Positions 30,668 to 41,344 of a stretch of DNA of 64,000 bases are shown here, one piece after another; positions within the stretch are counted from its first letter, which is position 1; the number at the start of each line of letters is the position of its first letter. Under the pieces are notes generated by a model. The model was not told where the DNA came from, made no database searches, and saw only the letters and a program-made list of their open reading frames with translations. The translations under genes and the position numbers were made by a program. Source of the stretch: Pseudomonas lalucatii. GTDB lineage: Bacteria; Pseudomonadota; Gammaproteobacteria; Pseudomonadales; Pseudomonadaceae. Location: assembly GCF_018398425.1 (NCBI RefSeq), contig NZ_JADPMV010000002.1, positions 1,288,501 through 1,352,500 on the forward strand, given 5' to 3'.

Positions 30668-31996
30668 TCAGCGGAGCATGCCGCTGCCGTAGCCCTTCAG
30701 GTTGGCTTTCTTCATCAGGGATTCGTACTGGTGCGAAACGAGGTGCGATTGTACTTGCGACATGAAGTCCATCACAACCACCACCACGATCAGCAACGAG
30801 GTCCCGCCAAGGTAGAACGGTACGTTGGCCGCCACCACCAGGAACTGGGGCAACAAGCATACGGCCGTCATGTACAGAGCACCGAACATGGTCAAGCGGG
30901 TCAACACGCCATCGATATAGCGCGCGGACTGCTCGCCCGGACGGATGCCCGGAATAAAGGCACCGGACTTCTTCAGGTTTTCCGCTACGTCTTTCGGATT
31001 GAACATCAGCGCCGTGTAGAAGAAGCAGAAGAAAACGATCCCTGCACTAAACAGCAAAATGTTCAACGGCTGACCAGGAGCGATAGCCTGCGAAATATCC
31101 TGCAGCCAGCCCATACCTTCGGACTGGCCAAACCAGGAACCCAGCGAGGCCGGGAACAACAGAAGGCTGCTGGCAAAAATAGCCGGGATCACCCCTGCCA
31201 TGTTCACCTTCAACGGCAGGTGGCTGGTCTGCGCGGCAAACACCTTGCGACCCTGTTGACGCTTGGCGTAATGCACCGCAATGCGACGCTGGCCACGCTC
31301 AATGAACACCACGAAACCGATGATCGCTACTGCCAACAAGCCGATGGCGATCAGCGCGAAAATATTGATATCGCCCTGACGCGCAGACTCGAAGGACTGC
31401 CCGATCGCCGCCGGCAAACCGGCCACGATGCCTGCAAAGATCAGCATCGAGATTCCGTTGCCAACACCGCGCTCGGTGATCTGCTCGCCCAGCCACATCA
31501 TGAACATCGCGCCCGCCACGAAGGTGGTGACCGCAACGAAGTGGAAGCCGAAATCGACCGAGAACGCCACGCCCTGACTCGCCAGACCGACGGACATGCC
31601 GATGGCCTGAACGAACGCCAGGACGAGAGTGCCGTAGCGGGTGTATTGACTGATCTTGCGACGACCAGCCTCACCTTCCTTCTTCAACTGCTCCAGCTGC
31701 GGGCTGACGGCGCTCATCAGCTGCATGATGATCGAGGCCGAGATGTACGGCATGATCCCCAATGCAAAGATGCTCATCCGCTCCAGCGCGCCGCCGGAAA
31801 ACATGTTGAACAAGCTAAGAATGGTCCCCTCATTCTGTCGAAACAGGTCCGCCAGACGGTCAGGGTTTATCCCCGGAACTGGGATGTGTGCGCCGATCCG
31901 GTAGACGATGATCGCCATGAACAGGAAGCGCAGTCGAGCCCAGAGCTCGGATAACCCGCCATTGCTGAGCGCTGAGAGAGCACCTTGCTTAGCCAT
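30668..31996 (-). CDS. secY: Protein translocase subunit SecY
   Basis: 442 residues with ten membrane helices. [11 protein letters not shown] is seen here as [18 protein letters not shown] near residue 30, and the cytoplasmic loop [39 protein letters not shown] (positions about 240-280) is the SecA/ribosome-binding signature. It forms the protein-conducting channel with SecE (encoded at 57330) and SecG. Directly adjacent to rplO in the spc operon. Confidence 0.99.
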
Positions 31997-32431
31997 TTAG
32001 TCCTCGAACTTACCGCCAGCTGCTTCGATAGCCGCGCGCGCACCTTTGGTGGCGGCGATACCTTTAAGGATGACCGCGCGAGTAACCTCACCGGACAGCA
32101 TGACTTTCACACGCTGCACGTTTTGGTTAATCAGGTTGGCATCCTTCAGCGCCTGCAGGGTAACGACATCGCCTTCGACCTTGTTCAGCTCGGAGGTACG
32201 CACTTCGGCGCGATCCATAGCCTTCAGAGAGACGAAGCCGAACTTGGGCAGACGACGGTGCAGAGGCTGCTGGCCGCCTTCGAAGCCCGGAGCAATGGTG
32301 CCGCCGGAGCGCGAGGTCTGACCCTTGTGGCCGCGGCCACCGGTCTTGCCCAAGCCGCTACCGATACCACGGCCCGGACGGTGCTTCTCGCGACGGGAAC
32401 CCGGCGCAGGACTCAAATCGTTCAGGTACAT
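31997..32431 (-). CDS. rplO: 50S ribosomal protein L15
   Basis: 144 residues: [20 protein letters not shown], then the Gly-rich segment [20 protein letters not shown] typical of L15, which threads into 23S rRNA. It assembles late in the 50S subunit. Lies immediately upstream of secY with no gap, as in E. coli. Confidence 0.99.
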   Translation of the reverse strand: MYLNDLSPAPGSRREKHRPGRGIGSGLGKTGGRGHKGQTSRSGGTIAPGFEGGQQPLHRRLPKFGFVSLKAMDRAEVRTSELNKVEGDVVTLQALKDANLINQNVQRVKVMLSGEVTRAVILKGIAATKGARAAIEAAGGKFED

Positions 32432-32434
32432 GGA

Positions 32435-32614
32435 TTAACCCTCCACGCGCAGCAGATAGTAAGCCTTGTTAATCATGCCGCGATTTTCCGGAGTATCCAG
32501 AACCTCAACGGTGTGATTGATGCGGCGCAGGCCCAGGCCCTTGACGCAAGCTTTGTGGTTGGCCAGACGGCCGTTCACGCTTTTGACCAGCGTGACTTTC
32601 ACGGTATTAGCCAT
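32435..32614 (-). CDS. rpmD: 50S ribosomal protein L30
   Basis: 59 residues starting [20 protein letters not shown]; the central [23 protein letters not shown] is the L30 signature. I placed the start at ATG 32614, two bases from the rpsE stop, giving normal length. It contacts 23S rRNA domain II near the 5S region. Confidence 0.98.
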   Translation of the reverse strand: MANTVKVTLVKSVNGRLANHKACVKGLGLRRINHTVEVLDTPENRGMINKAYYLLRVEG

Positions 32615-32616
32615 GG

Positions 32617-33117
32617 TTAGAGAATCTCCTCGACGCTCTTGCCACGCTTGGCCGCAACAGACCCTGGAGACTGCATAGCCTTCAGACCCTTGAAGGTGGC
32701 ATGCACCACGTTCACTTGGTTGGTCGAGCCGTAGCACTTGGCCAGAACGTTCTGCACACCGGCCACTTCCAGCACGGCACGCATGGCGCCGCCGGCGATG
32801 ATACCGGTACCTTCGGATGCCGGCTGCATGTACACCTTGGAGGCGCCGTGGGCGGCCTTCATCGCGTACTGCAGGGTGGTGCCGTTCAGGTCAACCTGGA
32901 TCATGTTGCGACGCGCAGCTTCCATCGCCTTCTGGATGGCGGCCGGCACTTCACGGGACTTGCCGCGGCCGAAACCGACGCGGCCCTTACCATCACCCAC
33001 CACGGTCAGCGCGGTGAAAGTGAAGATACGGCCACCCTTAACGGTCTTGGCAACGCGGTTAACCTGTACCAGCTTCTCGATATAGCCTTCGTCGCGCTTT
33101 TGGTCGTTATTTGCCAT
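32617..33117 (-). CDS. rpsE: 30S ribosomal protein S5
   Basis: 166 residues: double-stranded RNA-binding fold in the N-terminal half ([40 protein letters not shown]) and a C-terminal domain from about 90. It lines the mRNA entry channel and, with S4 and S12, sets decoding accuracy. Spectinomycin-contact loop VAKTVKGGR is intact. Confidence 0.99.
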   Translation of the reverse strand: MANNDQKRDEGYIEKLVQVNRVAKTVKGGRIFTFTALTVVGDGKGRVGFGRGKSREVPAAIQKAMEAARRNMIQVDLNGTTLQYAMKAAHGASKVYMQPASEGTGIIAGGAMRAVLEVAGVQNVLAKCYGSTNQVNVVHATFKGLKAMQSPGSVAAKRGKSVEEIL

Positions 33118-33120
33118 AAC

Positions 33121-33471
33121 TTAGAACTCCAGCCCGCCTTCACGAGCAGCATCGGCCAGCGCCTTGACGCGACCGTGGTACTTGAAGCCAGAACGGTCGA
33201 ATGCAACCTGAGTCACACCAGCGGCTTTCGCACGCTCAGCAACCAGCTGACCAACTTTCGTGGCCGCGTCGACGTTGCCAGTGGCGCCATCACGCAGTGC
33301 TTTGTCCAAGGTCGAGGCGCTGGCCAGAACCTTGCTGCCGTCGGCCGAAATGACCTGGGCGTAAATGTGCTGCGAGGAGCGGTACACGCAGAGACGCACG
33401 ACTTCGAGTTCGTGCATTTTCAGACGTGCTTTGCGCGCGCGACGCAGTCTTGTTTCTTTCTTGGCGGTCAT
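33121..33471 (-). CDS. rplR: 50S ribosomal protein L18
   Basis: 116 residues, basic N-terminal tail [20 protein letters not shown] then the folded domain that binds 5S rRNA ([40 protein letters not shown]). Central protuberance component. Three bp from rpsE. Confidence 0.99.
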   Translation of the reverse strand: MTAKKETRLRRARKARLKMHELEVVRLCVYRSSQHIYAQVISADGSKVLASASTLDKALRDGATGNVDAATKVGQLVAERAKAAGVTQVAFDRSGFKYHGRVKALADAAREGGLEF

Positions 33472-33480
33472 TTGCTAGCC

Positions 33481-34014
33481 CTACTTCTTCTTGGCTTCTT
33501 TACGACGGACGACTTCGTCGGCGTAACGAACACCTTTACCCTTGTAAGGTTCAGGACGACGGAAGTCACGAATCTCCGCAGCAACCTGACCAACCAGTTG
33601 TTTGTCCACACCCTTGATCAGGATATCGGTCTGGCTCGGGGTTTCGGCGGTCACGCCTTCCGGCAGCTGGTAGTCGATCGGGTGCGAGAAGCCCAGCGCC
33701 AGGGACAGCACCTGACCTTTGGCTTGCGCCTTGTAACCAACGCCAACCAGCTGGAGCTTACGCTCGAAGCCGGCACTGACACCGATCACCATGTTGTTGA
33801 CCAGGGCACGAGTAGCACCGGCCATCGCACGAGTCTGCTGGTCGCCGTTGCGAGCGGCGAAACGCAGCTCGTCGGCTTCCTGAACCACTTCAACAGACGA
33901 ATGAACCTTCAGTTCCAGAGTACCCTTGGCACCCTTTACCGAAAGCTGCTGACCGGCGAGATTGATCTCGACTCCGGACGGCAGCTTGACGGGGTTTTTA
34001 GCAACGCGAGACAT
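33481..34014 (-). CDS. rplF: 50S ribosomal protein L6
   Basis: 177 residues with two similar L6 domains (N-terminal [21 protein letters not shown]-terminal [20 protein letters not shown], the family signature). It sits near the sarcin-ricin loop and the factor-binding site. 12 bp from rpsH. Confidence 0.99.
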   Translation of the reverse strand: MSRVAKNPVKLPSGVEINLAGQQLSVKGAKGTLELKVHSSVEVVQEADELRFAARNGDQQTRAMAGATRALVNNMVIGVSAGFERKLQLVGVGYKAQAKGQVLSLALGFSHPIDYQLPEGVTAETPSQTDILIKGVDKQLVGQVAAEIRDFRRPEPYKGKGVRYADEVVRRKEAKKK

Positions 34015-34026
34015 GGCTATCCCCCC

Positions 34027-34419
34027 TTAGAACACAGTGCAAAGCACTTCGCCGCCGACACCGGCAGCGCGCGCAGCGCGATCCGTCATCACACCCTTGT
34101 TGGTGGAGACGATGGATACGCCGAGACCGCCACGAACCTTTGGCAGATCATCGACGGACTTGTACTGGCGAAGGCCTGGACGGCTCACGCGCTTCACTTC
34201 CTCGATGACCGGACGGCCTTCGAAGTACTTCAGCTCGATGGACAGCTGCGGCTTGCTTTCGCCGCTGATCTGATAACCCGCAATATAACCTTCGTCCTTG
34301 AGAACCTTGGCTACAGCCACCTTCAGCGTGGAAGACGGCATGCTTACGACGGACTTTTCAGCCATCTGGGCATTACGGATACGAGTTAGCATGTCCGCTA
34401 ACGGGTCCTGCATACTCAT
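34027..34419 (-). CDS. rpsH: 30S ribosomal protein S8
   Basis: 130 residues: [20 protein letters not shown] and C-terminal [20 protein letters not shown]. It binds helix 21 of 16S rRNA early in 30S assembly; in E. coli it also represses the spc operon by binding the rplE region of the mRNA. Here it is separated from rpsN by an unusual 183-bp gap with three hairpins. Confidence 0.99.
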   Translation of the reverse strand: MSMQDPLADMLTRIRNAQMAEKSVVSMPSSTLKVAVAKVLKDEGYIAGYQISGESKPQLSIELKYFEGRPVIEEVKRVSRPGLRQYKSVDDLPKVRGGLGVSIVSTNKGVMTDRAARAAGVGGEVLCTVF

Positions 34420-34440
34420 GGGCTAGACGCTCCTGATACA

Positions 34441-34464
34441 AAAAGAATTAGCCTTACGGCTAAG
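34441..34464 (-). terminator. Small hairpin with U-tract ahead of rpsH
   Basis: On the minus strand TTAGCC-GTAA-GGCTAA is followed by TTCTTTTT, about 22 bp before the rpsH start. A six-bp stem is weak for termination but the layout is terminator-like; it could also be a protein-binding or processing site. Confidence 0.4.
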
Positions 34465-34537
34465 AGTCACCGAATGCTCCGGACAAAATGCGGCCCAGGC
34501 TCAGGCGAGCCGAACATTCTAGAGACTGCTCAAAAAT

Positions 34538-34564
34538 GAATCAAGCCCCAAAGGGGCTCGATTC
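34538..34564 (-). terminator. Hairpin in the rpsN-rpsH gap
   Basis: GAATC-A-AGCCCC pairs with GGGGCT-C-GATTC around AAA (one mismatch); on the minus strand it is followed by ATTTTTGAG. It lies just below the rpsN terminator-like stem. Confidence 0.55.
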
Positions 34565-34576
34565 ACACAAAGACAA

Positions 34577-34595
34577 AGCCGGCACAAGGCCGGCT
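34577..34595 (-). terminator. Terminator-like hairpin directly after rpsN
   Basis: AGCCGGC and GCCGGCT form a perfect 7-bp stem with a five-base loop; the minus strand continues TTTGTCTTTG. It starts 8 bp after the rpsN stop and would reduce transcription into rpsH and the rest of spc. Confidence 0.65.
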
Positions 34596-34602
34596 TCGCT
34601 TG

Positions 34603-34908
34603 TTACCAGCTGGCTTTCACCAGACCCGGCACATCGCCACGCATTGCCGCTTCGCGCAGCTTGATGCGGGACAGACCGAACTTGCGATAAACGCCGTGCG
34701 GACGACCGGTAACGCGGCAGCGATTGCGCAGGCGCGAGGCGCTGGCGTCACGCGGCTGCTTCTGCAGGGCTACCTGGGCTTCCCAACGCGCTTCCGGACT
34801 GCTGTTCGGGCTGACGATGATAGCCTTCAGCTCGGCACGCTTCTTCGCGTACTTGGCTACCGTTTGCTGACGCTTCAGCTCACGGTTTTTCATGCTCGAT
34901 TTGGCCAT
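34603..34908 (-). CDS. rpsN: 30S ribosomal protein S14 (zinc-free form)
   Basis: 101 residues, [20 protein letters not shown] start, C-terminal [20 protein letters not shown]. The long form without the CxxC...CxxC zinc knuckle (C- type), as in E. coli. It lies in the 30S head near the A site. Start ATG 34908, 13 bp after rplE; followed by a terminator-like hairpin. Confidence 0.98.
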   Translation of the reverse strand: MAKSSMKNRELKRQQTVAKYAKKRAELKAIIVSPNSSPEARWEAQVALQKQPRDASASRLRNRCRVTGRPHGVYRKFGLSRIKLREAAMRGDVPGLVKASW

Positions 34909-34921
34909 GATCCAACTCCAG

Positions 34922-35461
34922 TCAGTTGCGGAACGGGAATTTGAAGGCGCGCAACAGGGCACGACCCTCATCATCCGTACGGGCGGTGGTGGTCAGGGTG
35001 ATGTCCAGACCGCGCAGCGCATCGATTTTGTCGTAATCGATTTCCGGGAAGATGATCTGCTCTTTGACGCCCATGCTGTAGTTGCCACGACCGTCGAAGG
35101 ACTTGGCATTCAGGCCGCGGAAGTCACGCACGCGCGGCAGGGAGATGGACAGCAGACGATCGAGGAACTCGTACATACGCTCGCGACGCAGGGTTACCTT
35201 GACGCCGATCGGCCAACCTTCACGAACCTTGAAGCCTGCAATCGACTTACGGGCATGAGTCACTACGACTTTCTGACCGGTGATCTTTTCCAGGTCGGCA
35301 ACGGCGTTCTCGATGACTTTCTTGTCACCGATCGCTTCGCCCAGGCCCATGTTCAGGGTGATCTTGGTGATGCGCGGAACTTCCATCACGTTGGCGAGCT
35401 TAAGTTCTTCCTTAAGCTTCGGCGCGATTTCTTTCCGATAAATCTCTTTTAGTCGTGCCAT
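34922..35461 (-). CDS. rplE: 50S ribosomal protein L5
   Basis: 179 residues: [20 protein letters not shown], the L5 signature [20 protein letters not shown] and [20 protein letters not shown]. It binds 5S rRNA and contacts P-site tRNA through the central protuberance. 20 bp after rplX. Confidence 0.99.
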   Translation of the reverse strand: MARLKEIYRKEIAPKLKEELKLANVMEVPRITKITLNMGLGEAIGDKKVIENAVADLEKITGQKVVVTHARKSIAGFKVREGWPIGVKVTLRRERMYEFLDRLLSISLPRVRDFRGLNAKSFDGRGNYSMGVKEQIIFPEIDYDKIDALRGLDITLTTTARTDDEGRALLRAFKFPFRN

Positions 35462-35481
35462 GGTCTTCTACCTAGCAGTGT

Positions 35482-35796
35482 TCAAGCATCAACCGCTTTT
35501 TGGGTCGACTTGAAGACACGAATTTTCTTACCGTCCTCAACCTTGAAACCAACGCGGTCAGCCTTGTTGGTTTCACCGTTGAAAATGGCCACGTTAGAAG
35601 CGTGCAGCGGCGCTTCCTTCTCGACGATACCGCCTTGAACGCCCGACATCGGGTTCGGCTTGGTATGGCGCTTGACCAGGTTGATCCCGCCAACGACCAG
35701 ACGGTCGTCCGCGAGCACCTTCAGCACCTTACCGCGCTTACCCTTGTCCTTGCCGGCGATCACGATGATCTCGTCGTCACGACGAATCTTTTGCAT
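35482..35796 (-). CDS. rplX: 50S ribosomal protein L24
   Basis: 104 residues: [20 protein letters not shown] is the KOW motif start. It binds the 5' end of 23S rRNA as one of the two assembly initiators. 11 bp after rplN. Confidence 0.99.
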   Translation of the reverse strand: MQKIRRDDEIIVIAGKDKGKRGKVLKVLADDRLVVGGINLVKRHTKPNPMSGVQGGIVEKEAPLHASNVAIFNGETNKADRVGFKVEDGKKIRVFKSTQKAVDA

Positions 35797-35807
35797 GTCG
35801 GATCTCC

Positions 35808-36176
35808 TTACAGCACTTCAGGGGCGAGCGAGACGATCTTCATGAACTTCTCGGAACGCAGTTCACGGGTCACGGGCCCGAAGATACGGGTACCGATCGG
35901 CTCTTGCTTGTTGTTCAGCAGAACAGCAGCATTGCCGTCGAAGCGGATGATCGAACCGTCGGCACGGCGCACGCCGTGACGGGTGCGAACCACAACCGCG
36001 GTCATGACCTGACCTTTCTTCACTTTGCCGCGCGGAATTGCTTCCTTGACGGTGACCTTGATGATGTCGCCGATACCGGCGTAGCGACGATGGGAGCCGC
36101 CCAGCACCTTGATGCACATGACGCGACGTGCACCACTGTTGTCAGCCACATCGAGCATGGATTGAGTCTGAATCAT
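35808..36176 (-). CDS. rplN: 50S ribosomal protein L14
   Basis: 122 residues, [20 protein letters not shown] and the family signature [20 protein letters not shown]. It forms an intersubunit bridge near 16S helix 14. First gene of the rplN-rplX-rplE part of the spc cluster, 23 bp after rpsQ; I see no clear terminator or promoter separating spc from S10 here. Confidence 0.99.
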   Translation of the reverse strand: MIQTQSMLDVADNSGARRVMCIKVLGGSHRRYAGIGDIIKVTVKEAIPRGKVKKGQVMTAVVVRTRHGVRRADGSIIRFDGNAAVLLNNKQEPIGTRIFGPVTRELRSEKFMKIVSLAPEVL

Positions 36177-36199
36177 AAAATTTCTCCGACCCCTAGCCC

Positions 36200-36466
36200 T
36201 TAGACTTCGACTGCGCGTTCGAGGACTTCAACCAGGGCCCAAGACTTGGTCTTGGCCAGCGGACGGGTTTCGCGAATGGAAACCTTGTCGCCGATGTGGC
36301 ACTGGTTGTTCTCGTCGTGCGCGTGCAGCTTGGTCGAACGCTTGACGTATTTGCCGTAGATCGGGTGCTTGACGCGACGCTCGATCAATACGGTGATGGT
36401 CTTGTCCATCTTGTCGCTGACAACACGGCCGGTCAGCGTACGGACTGTTTTTTCGGCTTCAGCCAT
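36200..36466 (-). CDS. rpsQ: 30S ribosomal protein S17
   Basis: 88 residues from ATG 36466 ([20 protein letters not shown]). An in-frame GTG two codons earlier overlaps the rpmC stop and is less likely. OB-fold protein that binds the 5' domain of 16S rRNA. Signature [18 protein letters not shown] present. Confidence 0.98.
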   Translation of the reverse strand: MAEAEKTVRTLTGRVVSDKMDKTITVLIERRVKHPIYGKYVKRSTKLHAHDENNQCHIGDKVSIRETRPLAKTKSWALVEVLERAVEV

Positions 36467-36468
36467 GA

Positions 36469-36660
36469 TCACTTACCTGCCTGCTGGTTGAGCACAGTTT
36501 TCACACGAGCGATGTCGCGCTTAACTTGCGAGAGCAGGTGAGACTGCCCCAACTGGCCAGTTGCTTTCTGCATACGCAGATTGAACTGGTCGCGCAGCAG
36601 GCCGAGCAGTTGCTCGTTCAGCTGCTGTGCTGATTTTTCACGAAGTTCATTCGCTTTCAT
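36469..36660 (-). CDS. rpmC: 50S ribosomal protein L29
   Basis: 63 residues, [20 protein letters not shown], two-helix hairpin. It surrounds the tunnel exit with L23 and contributes to trigger factor/SRP docking. The ATG overlaps the rplP stop by one base (TGATG), implying coupled translation. Confidence 0.98.
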
Positions 36661-37073
36661 CACATCACCGTCCGCTTAACAAAGGTGGTGGCGAGCGGCA
36701 GCTTTGCAGCAGCCAGGGCGAAAGCCTCACGCGCCAGCTCTTCGGAAACGCCTTCGATCTCGTACAGGACCTTGCCTGGCTGGATCTGGGCTACCCAATA
36801 TTCAACGCCACCCTTACCTTTACCCATCCGCACTTCGAGAGGCTTCTTGGTAACCGGCTTGTCGGGGAACACGCGAATCCAGATCTTGCCGCCACGCTTA
36901 ACGTGACGGGTCAGAGCACGACGAGCGGACTCGATCTGGCGGGCGGTGAGACGACCGCGGGCGACAGACTTCAGCGCGAATTCGCCGAAGCTGACCTTGC
37001 TACCGCGCTGAGCCAGGCCACGGTTGTGGCCGGTCATCTGCTTGCGGAACTTCGTACGCTTTGGTTGCAACAT
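36660..37073 (-). CDS. rplP: 50S ribosomal protein L16
   Basis: 137 residues: [20 protein letters not shown] and [20 protein letters not shown]. It organises the A-site tRNA region of the 50S subunit. 12 bp after rpsC; Arg81-region RMGKGKG, where E. coli L16 is hydroxylated, is conserved. Confidence 0.99.
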
Positions 37074-37085
37074 TTGGCGTACCCC

Positions 37086-37772
37086 TTACTTGGCAGCTTT
37101 TTTACGAGGAGCGGGTGCCTGCGGCTTCAGCTCTTCATGGCGACCACCAATCACTTCGCCCTTGAAGATCCAAACCTTGACACCGATCACACCGTAGGTG
37201 GTGTGCGCTTCGTACGTGGCATAGTCGATATCGGCACGCAGGGTGTGCAGCGGCACACGACCTTCGCGATACCATTCGGTACGGGCGATTTCAGCACCGC
37301 CGAGACGACCGCTCACTTGGATCTTGATGCCCTTGGCACCAATGCGCATGGCGTTCTGTACAGCGCGCTTCATGGCGCGACGGAACATCACGCGACGCTC
37401 CAGCTGCTGAGCTACGCTCTGCGCAACCAGCATACCGTCGAGCTCCGGCTTGCGGATCTCTTCGATATTGATGTGCACCGGCACACCCATTTGCTTGGTC
37501 AGGTCCTGACGCAGCTTCTCAACATCTTCACCTTTCTTGCCGATCACGATACCGGGACGGGCGGTGTGGATGGTGATGCGTGCGGTTTGAGCCGGGCGAG
37601 CGATGTCGATACGGCTTACGGACGCGCTTTTTAGTTTGTCTTGGAGATACTCACGCACCTTCAGATCAGCGAACAGGTAGTCCGCATAAGTCCGACCGTC
37701 TGCGTACCAGACGGAGGTGTGCTCCTTGACGATTCCCAGGCGAATGCCAATGGGATGTACTTTCTGACCCAT
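37086..37772 (-). CDS. rpsC: 30S ribosomal protein S3
   Basis: 228 residues from ATG 37772 ([20 protein letters not shown]). A KH domain is at about 40-110 with the [11 protein letters not shown] loop, and the C-terminal domain contains [20 protein letters not shown]. It lines the mRNA entry channel and contributes to helicase activity. The C-terminal tail is Lys/Ala-rich. Confidence 0.99.
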   Translation of the reverse strand: MGQKVHPIGIRLGIVKEHTSVWYADGRTYADYLFADLKVREYLQDKLKSASVSRIDIARPAQTARITIHTARPGIVIGKKGEDVEKLRQDLTKQMGVPVHINIEEIRKPELDGMLVAQSVAQQLERRVMFRRAMKRAVQNAMRIGAKGIKIQVSGRLGGAEIARTEWYREGRVPLHTLRADIDYATYEAHTTYGVIGVKVWIFKGEVIGGRHEELKPQAPAPRKKAAK

Positions 37773-37785
37773 CTGATCGACTCCG

Positions 37786-38118
37786 TTACTTGTCCGCAAC
37801 CTTGACAGTGATATGGCAAGACCGCTTGACGATGCGATCAGCGCGGCCCTTGGCACGCGGCATGATGCGCTTCAGCGAACGCCCTTCGTTGACGAACACG
37901 GTGCTGACCTTCAGGTCATCAACGTCTGCGCCTTCGTTGTGCTCGGCGTTGGCTACGGCCGACTCCAGCACCTTCTTCATGATTTCCGCGGCTTTCTTAC
38001 TGCTGAAAGCCAACAGGTTGAGCGCTTCGCCCACCTTCTTCCCGCGGATCTGGTCGGCGACCAAGCGGGCTTTCTGGGCGGAGATTCGAGCGCCCGACAA
38101 CTTAGCGGCTACTTCCAT
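37786..38118 (-). CDS. rplV: 50S ribosomal protein L22
   Basis: 110 residues, [20 protein letters not shown]. The beta-hairpin that reaches the tunnel constriction ([20 protein letters not shown]) is intact, without the deletions linked to macrolide resistance. 13 bp after rpsS. Confidence 0.99.
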
Positions 38119-38131
38119 CTTTCCTTACCCC

Positions 38132-38407
38132 TTAACGCTTGGCTTTCTTGTCAGCCACGTGCCCGCGATAGGTGCGGGTACCGGCGAACTCGCCCAGTTT
38201 GTGACCGACCATGTCTTCGTTCACCAGGACCGGGACATGCTGACGACCGTTATGTACAGCGATGGTCAGACCGACCATCTGCGGCAGGATCATCGAACGG
38301 CGCGACCAGGTTTTCACCGGCTTGCGATCGTTCTTCTCCACCGCCACTTCGATCTTCTTCAGTAGGTGAAGATCAATAAAAGGACCTTTTTTCAGAGAAC
38401 GTGGCAC
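38132..38407 (-). CDS. rpsS: 30S ribosomal protein S19
   Basis: 91 residues, [20 protein letters not shown] start and [20 protein letters not shown] end. Located in the 30S head, forming a complex with S13. 16 bp after rplB. Confidence 0.99.
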   Translation of the reverse strand: MPRSLKKGPFIDLHLLKKIEVAVEKNDRKPVKTWSRRSMILPQMVGLTIAVHNGRQHVPVLVNEDMVGHKLGEFAGTRTYRGHVADKKAKR

Positions 38408-38423
38408 TGTCGTATCCCTCTAT

Positions 38424-39248
38424 TTACTTGCGACGACGGACGATCATGTTATCGGTGCGCTTGTTACCACGAGTCTTCGCGCCCTTAGTCGGGAAGCCCC
38501 ATGGAGACACCGGATGACGACCACCAGAGGTACGACCTTCACCACCACCGTGTGGGTGGTCGACCGGGTTCATGGCAACACCACGAACGGTCGGGCGAAC
38601 GCCACGCCAGCGCTTGGCACCGGCCTTACCCAGCGAACGCAGGCTGTGCTCGGTATTCGAGACTTCGCCCAGGGTCGCACGGCACTCGGCCAGCACTTTG
38701 CGCATTTCGCCGGAGCGCAGACGCAGAGTCACATAGACGCCTTCGCGGGCGATCAGCTGAGCCGAAGCACCAGCGGAACGTGCGATCTGGGCGCCCTTGC
38801 CCGGCTTCAGCTCGATACCGTGAACGGTCGAACCCACCGGAATGTTGCGCAGCTGCAGGCTGTTACCGGCCTTGATCGGCGCCATCGAGCCAGACACCAG
38901 CTGATCGCCAGCACTCACGCCCTTGGGGGCGATGATGTAGCGACGCTCGCCGTCGGCGTACTTCAGCAGAGCGATGTGAGCAGTACGGTTCGGATCGTAT
39001 TCGATGCGCTCGACAGTGGCTGGGATGCCATCTTTGTCGTTGCGACGGAAGTCGACCAGACGGTAATGCTGCTTGTGACCACCACCGATATGACGGGTGG
39101 TAATACGGCCATTGTTGTTACGACCGCCAGACTTCGACTTCTTCTCGAGCAGCGGAGCGTAAGGAGCGCCTTTGTGCAGCTCCTGATTGACCACCTTGAC
39201 CACAAAACGGCGGCCAGCGGAAGTCGGTTTGCATTTAACGATTGCCAT
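38424..39248 (-). CDS. rplB: 50S ribosomal protein L2
   Basis: 274 residues: [21 protein letters not shown]-terminal [20 protein letters not shown] holds the conserved histidine near the peptidyl-transferase centre. Needed for subunit joining and peptidyl transfer. 14 bp after rplW. Confidence 0.99.
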   Translation of the reverse strand: MAIVKCKPTSAGRRFVVKVVNQELHKGAPYAPLLEKKSKSGGRNNNGRITTRHIGGGHKQHYRLVDFRRNDKDGIPATVERIEYDPNRTAHIALLKYADGERRYIIAPKGVSAGDQLVSGSMAPIKAGNSLQLRNIPVGSTVHGIELKPGKGAQIARSAGASAQLIAREGVYVTLRLRSGEMRKVLAECRATLGEVSNTEHSLRSLGKAGAKRWRGVRPTVRGVAMNPVDHPHGGGEGRTSGGRHPVSPWGFPTKGAKTRGNKRTDNMIVRRRK

Positions 39249-39262
39249 GATGCACCCCTTCC

Positions 39263-39562
39263 TTACTCAGCACTGCTGGCGAAATCGAGATCTTGGCCCG
39301 GCTGAAGGGAGATGATCGCCTTCTTCCAGTCGTTACGCTTGCCCAGACCGCGAGCGGTGCGCTTGCTCTTACCCAGAACGTTCTGAGTAGTCACGCGCTC
39401 AACCTTCACGCTGAACAGGCTTTCGACGGCCTTCTTGATTTCCAGCTTGGTTGCATCGGTTGCAACCTTGAAAACGAACTGGCTTTTCTTGTCAGCCAGA
39501 AGTGTGGCCTTCTCGGAGATGTGCGGGCCAAGCAGCACTTTGAATACGCGTTCCTGGTTCAT
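39263..39562 (-). CDS. rplW: 50S ribosomal protein L23
   Basis: 99 residues: [20 protein letters not shown], then [20 protein letters not shown]. Docking site at the tunnel exit for trigger factor and SRP. Start overlaps the rplD stop by four bases (ATGA). Confidence 0.99.
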   Translation of the reverse strand: MNQERVFKVLLGPHISEKATLLADKKSQFVFKVATDATKLEIKKAVESLFSVKVERVTTQNVLGKSKRTARGLGKRNDWKKAIISLQPGQDLDFASSAE

Positions 39563-40161
39563 CCCAGCAGCTCCTCGAATTTCTTCACGGCAGAAACGGT
39601 GACCAGCACCTTTTCATACGCGATCAGACTGACCGGATCGGAACCCTGCACGTCGCGAACATCGACGTGTGGCAGGTTGCGCGCGGCCAGGTACAGATTC
39701 TGGTCAACAGCATCGGACACGATCAGAACGTCGTTCAGACCCATGCCGTTCAGCTTGCTCAACAAGGCCTTGGTTTTCGGCACTTCTACGGAGAAGTCCT
39801 CGACCACGACCAGACGGTCGGTACGCACCAGCTCAGCAAGAATGGAACGCAGTGCAGCGCGGTACATCTTCTTGTTCAGCTTCTGGTCGTGATTCTGCGG
39901 GCGAGCCGCGAAGGTCACGCCACCGCCACGCCAGATCGGACCACGAGTGGTACCGGCACGGGCACGACCGGTGCCCTTCTGACGCCAGGGGCGCTTGCCG
40001 CCGCCGGACACGTCGGAACGGGTCTTCTGCTGCTTGCTGCCCTGACGGCCGCCAGCCATGTAGGCCACAACTGCTTGGTGAACCAGGGTCTCGTTGAACT
40101 CGCCACCGAAGGTCGCTTCGGAAACTTCGATCGCCTGAGCGCCATTTACATTTAATTGCAT
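39559..40161 (-). CDS. rplD: 50S ribosomal protein L4
   Basis: 200 residues: [20 protein letters not shown]; the extended loop [20 protein letters not shown] reaches the exit-tunnel constriction and is wild-type. In E. coli L4 also represses the S10 operon by binding its leader. 12 bp after rplC. Confidence 0.99.
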   Translation of the reverse strand: MQLNVNGAQAIEVSEATFGGEFNETLVHQAVVAYMAGGRQGSKQQKTRSDVSGGGKRPWRQKGTGRARAGTTRGPIWRGGGVTFAARPQNHDQKLNKKMYRAALRSILAELVRTDRLVVVEDFSVEVPKTKALLSKLNGMGLNDVLIVSDAVDQNLYLAARNLPHVDVRDVQGSDPVSLIAYEKVLVTVSAVKKFEELLG

Positions 40162-40173
40162 GTCAGCTTCCCC

Positions 40174-40809
40174 TTAACCGCGAGCCTTGGCTGCCGGACG
40201 CACAACCAGGTTGCTGCCAGTAGCGCCCGGAACGGCACCCTTGACCAGCAGCAGGTTGCGTTCAGCGTCGACGCGCACTACTTCGAGGGACTGCACAGTC
40301 ACACGCTCAGCACCCATGTGACCGGACATTTTCTTGCCCTTGAAGACGCGACCCGGAGTCTGGCACTGGCCGATGGAGCCCGGAACGCGGTGGGACACGG
40401 AGTTACCGTGAGTGTTGTCTTGGCCGCGGAAGTTCCAACGCTTGATGGTACCGGCAAAGCCTTTACCCTTGGACTGACCGGTGACATCCACCAGCTGACC
40501 AGCTTGGAAAATTTCAGCGTTGATCTGGTCGCCGGCCTGGTAGTCGCCGTCTTCGAGACGGAACTCCCAAACACCACGACCCGCCGCGACGTTCGCCTTG
40601 GCGAAGTGACCGGCCTGAGCCTTGCTGACACGAGAGGCGCGACGCTCGCCAACAGTGACCTGCACTGCGCGATAGCCATCGGACTCTTCAGTCTTGAACT
40701 GGGTGACGCGATTCGGCTCGATCTCGATGACCGTGACCGGAATGGAGACACCTTCTTCGGTGAAAATGCGGGTCATGCCGCACTTACGACCGACTACACC
40801 AATAGTCAT
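40174..40809 (-). CDS. rplC: 50S ribosomal protein L3
   Basis: 211 residues from ATG 40809 ([20 protein letters not shown]). The loop near the peptidyl-transferase centre ([20 protein letters not shown]) contains the conserved Gln that is methylated by PrmB in E. coli. An assembly initiator of 50S. 83 bp after rpsJ. Confidence 0.99.
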   Translation of the reverse strand: MTIGVVGRKCGMTRIFTEEGVSIPVTVIEIEPNRVTQFKTEESDGYRAVQVTVGERRASRVSKAQAGHFAKANVAAGRGVWEFRLEDGDYQAGDQINAEIFQAGQLVDVTGQSKGKGFAGTIKRWNFRGQDNTHGNSVSHRVPGSIGQCQTPGRVFKGKKMSGHMGAERVTVQSLEVVRVDAERNLLLVKGAVPGATGSNLVVRPAAKARG

Positions 40810-40892
40810 GTTGTAAACCTCATGAGTGTACGGGGCTTTCACCCGCTATGGCCGCCCATTTCAGAGCGTTACACGACTAAAACCCCAGGGTT

Positions 40893-41204
40893 TTAGCCGA
40901 GGCTGATCTGCACTTCCACGCCAGCCGCAAGATCGAGCTTCATCAGCGCGTCGACGGTTTTATCCGTCGGCTGGACGATGTCCAGAACACGCTTGTGGGT
41001 ACGAATTTCATACTGATCCCGCGCGTCTTTGTTGACGTGCGGAGAAGTCAGTACGGTGTACCGCTCTTTGCGGGTAGGCAGAGGAATCGGACCACGCACC
41101 TGAGCACCAGTACGTTTCGCGGTTTCCACGATTTCCTGGGTAGATTGATCGATCAGGCGATGGTCAAAAGCCTTCAACCGAATACGGATTTGTTGGTTTT
41201 GCAT
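40893..41204 (-). CDS. rpsJ: 30S ribosomal protein S10 / NusE
   Basis: 103 residues from ATG 41204 ([20 protein letters not shown]). Besides its place in the 30S head, S10 is NusE: with NusB it binds boxA of rRNA transcripts, and it bridges NusG to the ribosome. First gene of the S10 operon, behind its own strong promoter. Confidence 0.99.
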   Translation of the reverse strand: MQNQQIRIRLKAFDHRLIDQSTQEIVETAKRTGAQVRGPIPLPTRKERYTVLTSPHVNKDARDQYEIRTHKRVLDIVQPTDKTVDALMKLDLAAGVEVQISLG

Positions 41205-41268
41205 TTTGACCTCAGATTCCAAGCTGCTATTCCCAACGGACGCAATACGCCCGTTAAAAGGAGGCGCA

Positions 41269-41297
41269 ATTCTATAGACGCCCCCCAGGAGTGTCAA
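41269..41297 (-). promoter_or_regulatory. Strong promoter of the S10 operon
   Basis: On the minus strand TTGACA (41297-41292), exactly 17 bp, TAGAAT (41274-41269), followed by a GC-rich TGCGCC typical of stringently controlled promoters. It lies between the tuf terminator and rpsJ. Confidence 0.88.
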
Positions 41298-41301
41298 CCC
41301 A

Positions 41302-41327
41302 ATAAAAAAGCCCCCGCAAGCGGGGGC
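41302..41327 (-). terminator. Terminator after tuf (str operon)
   Basis: GCCCCCGC-TT-GCGGGGGC on the minus strand, followed by TTTTTTATT. It separates the str operon from the S10 operon promoter, 17 bp downstream of the tuf stop. Confidence 0.93.
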
Positions 41328-41344
41328 CTTTCTAGATCAGCCGA

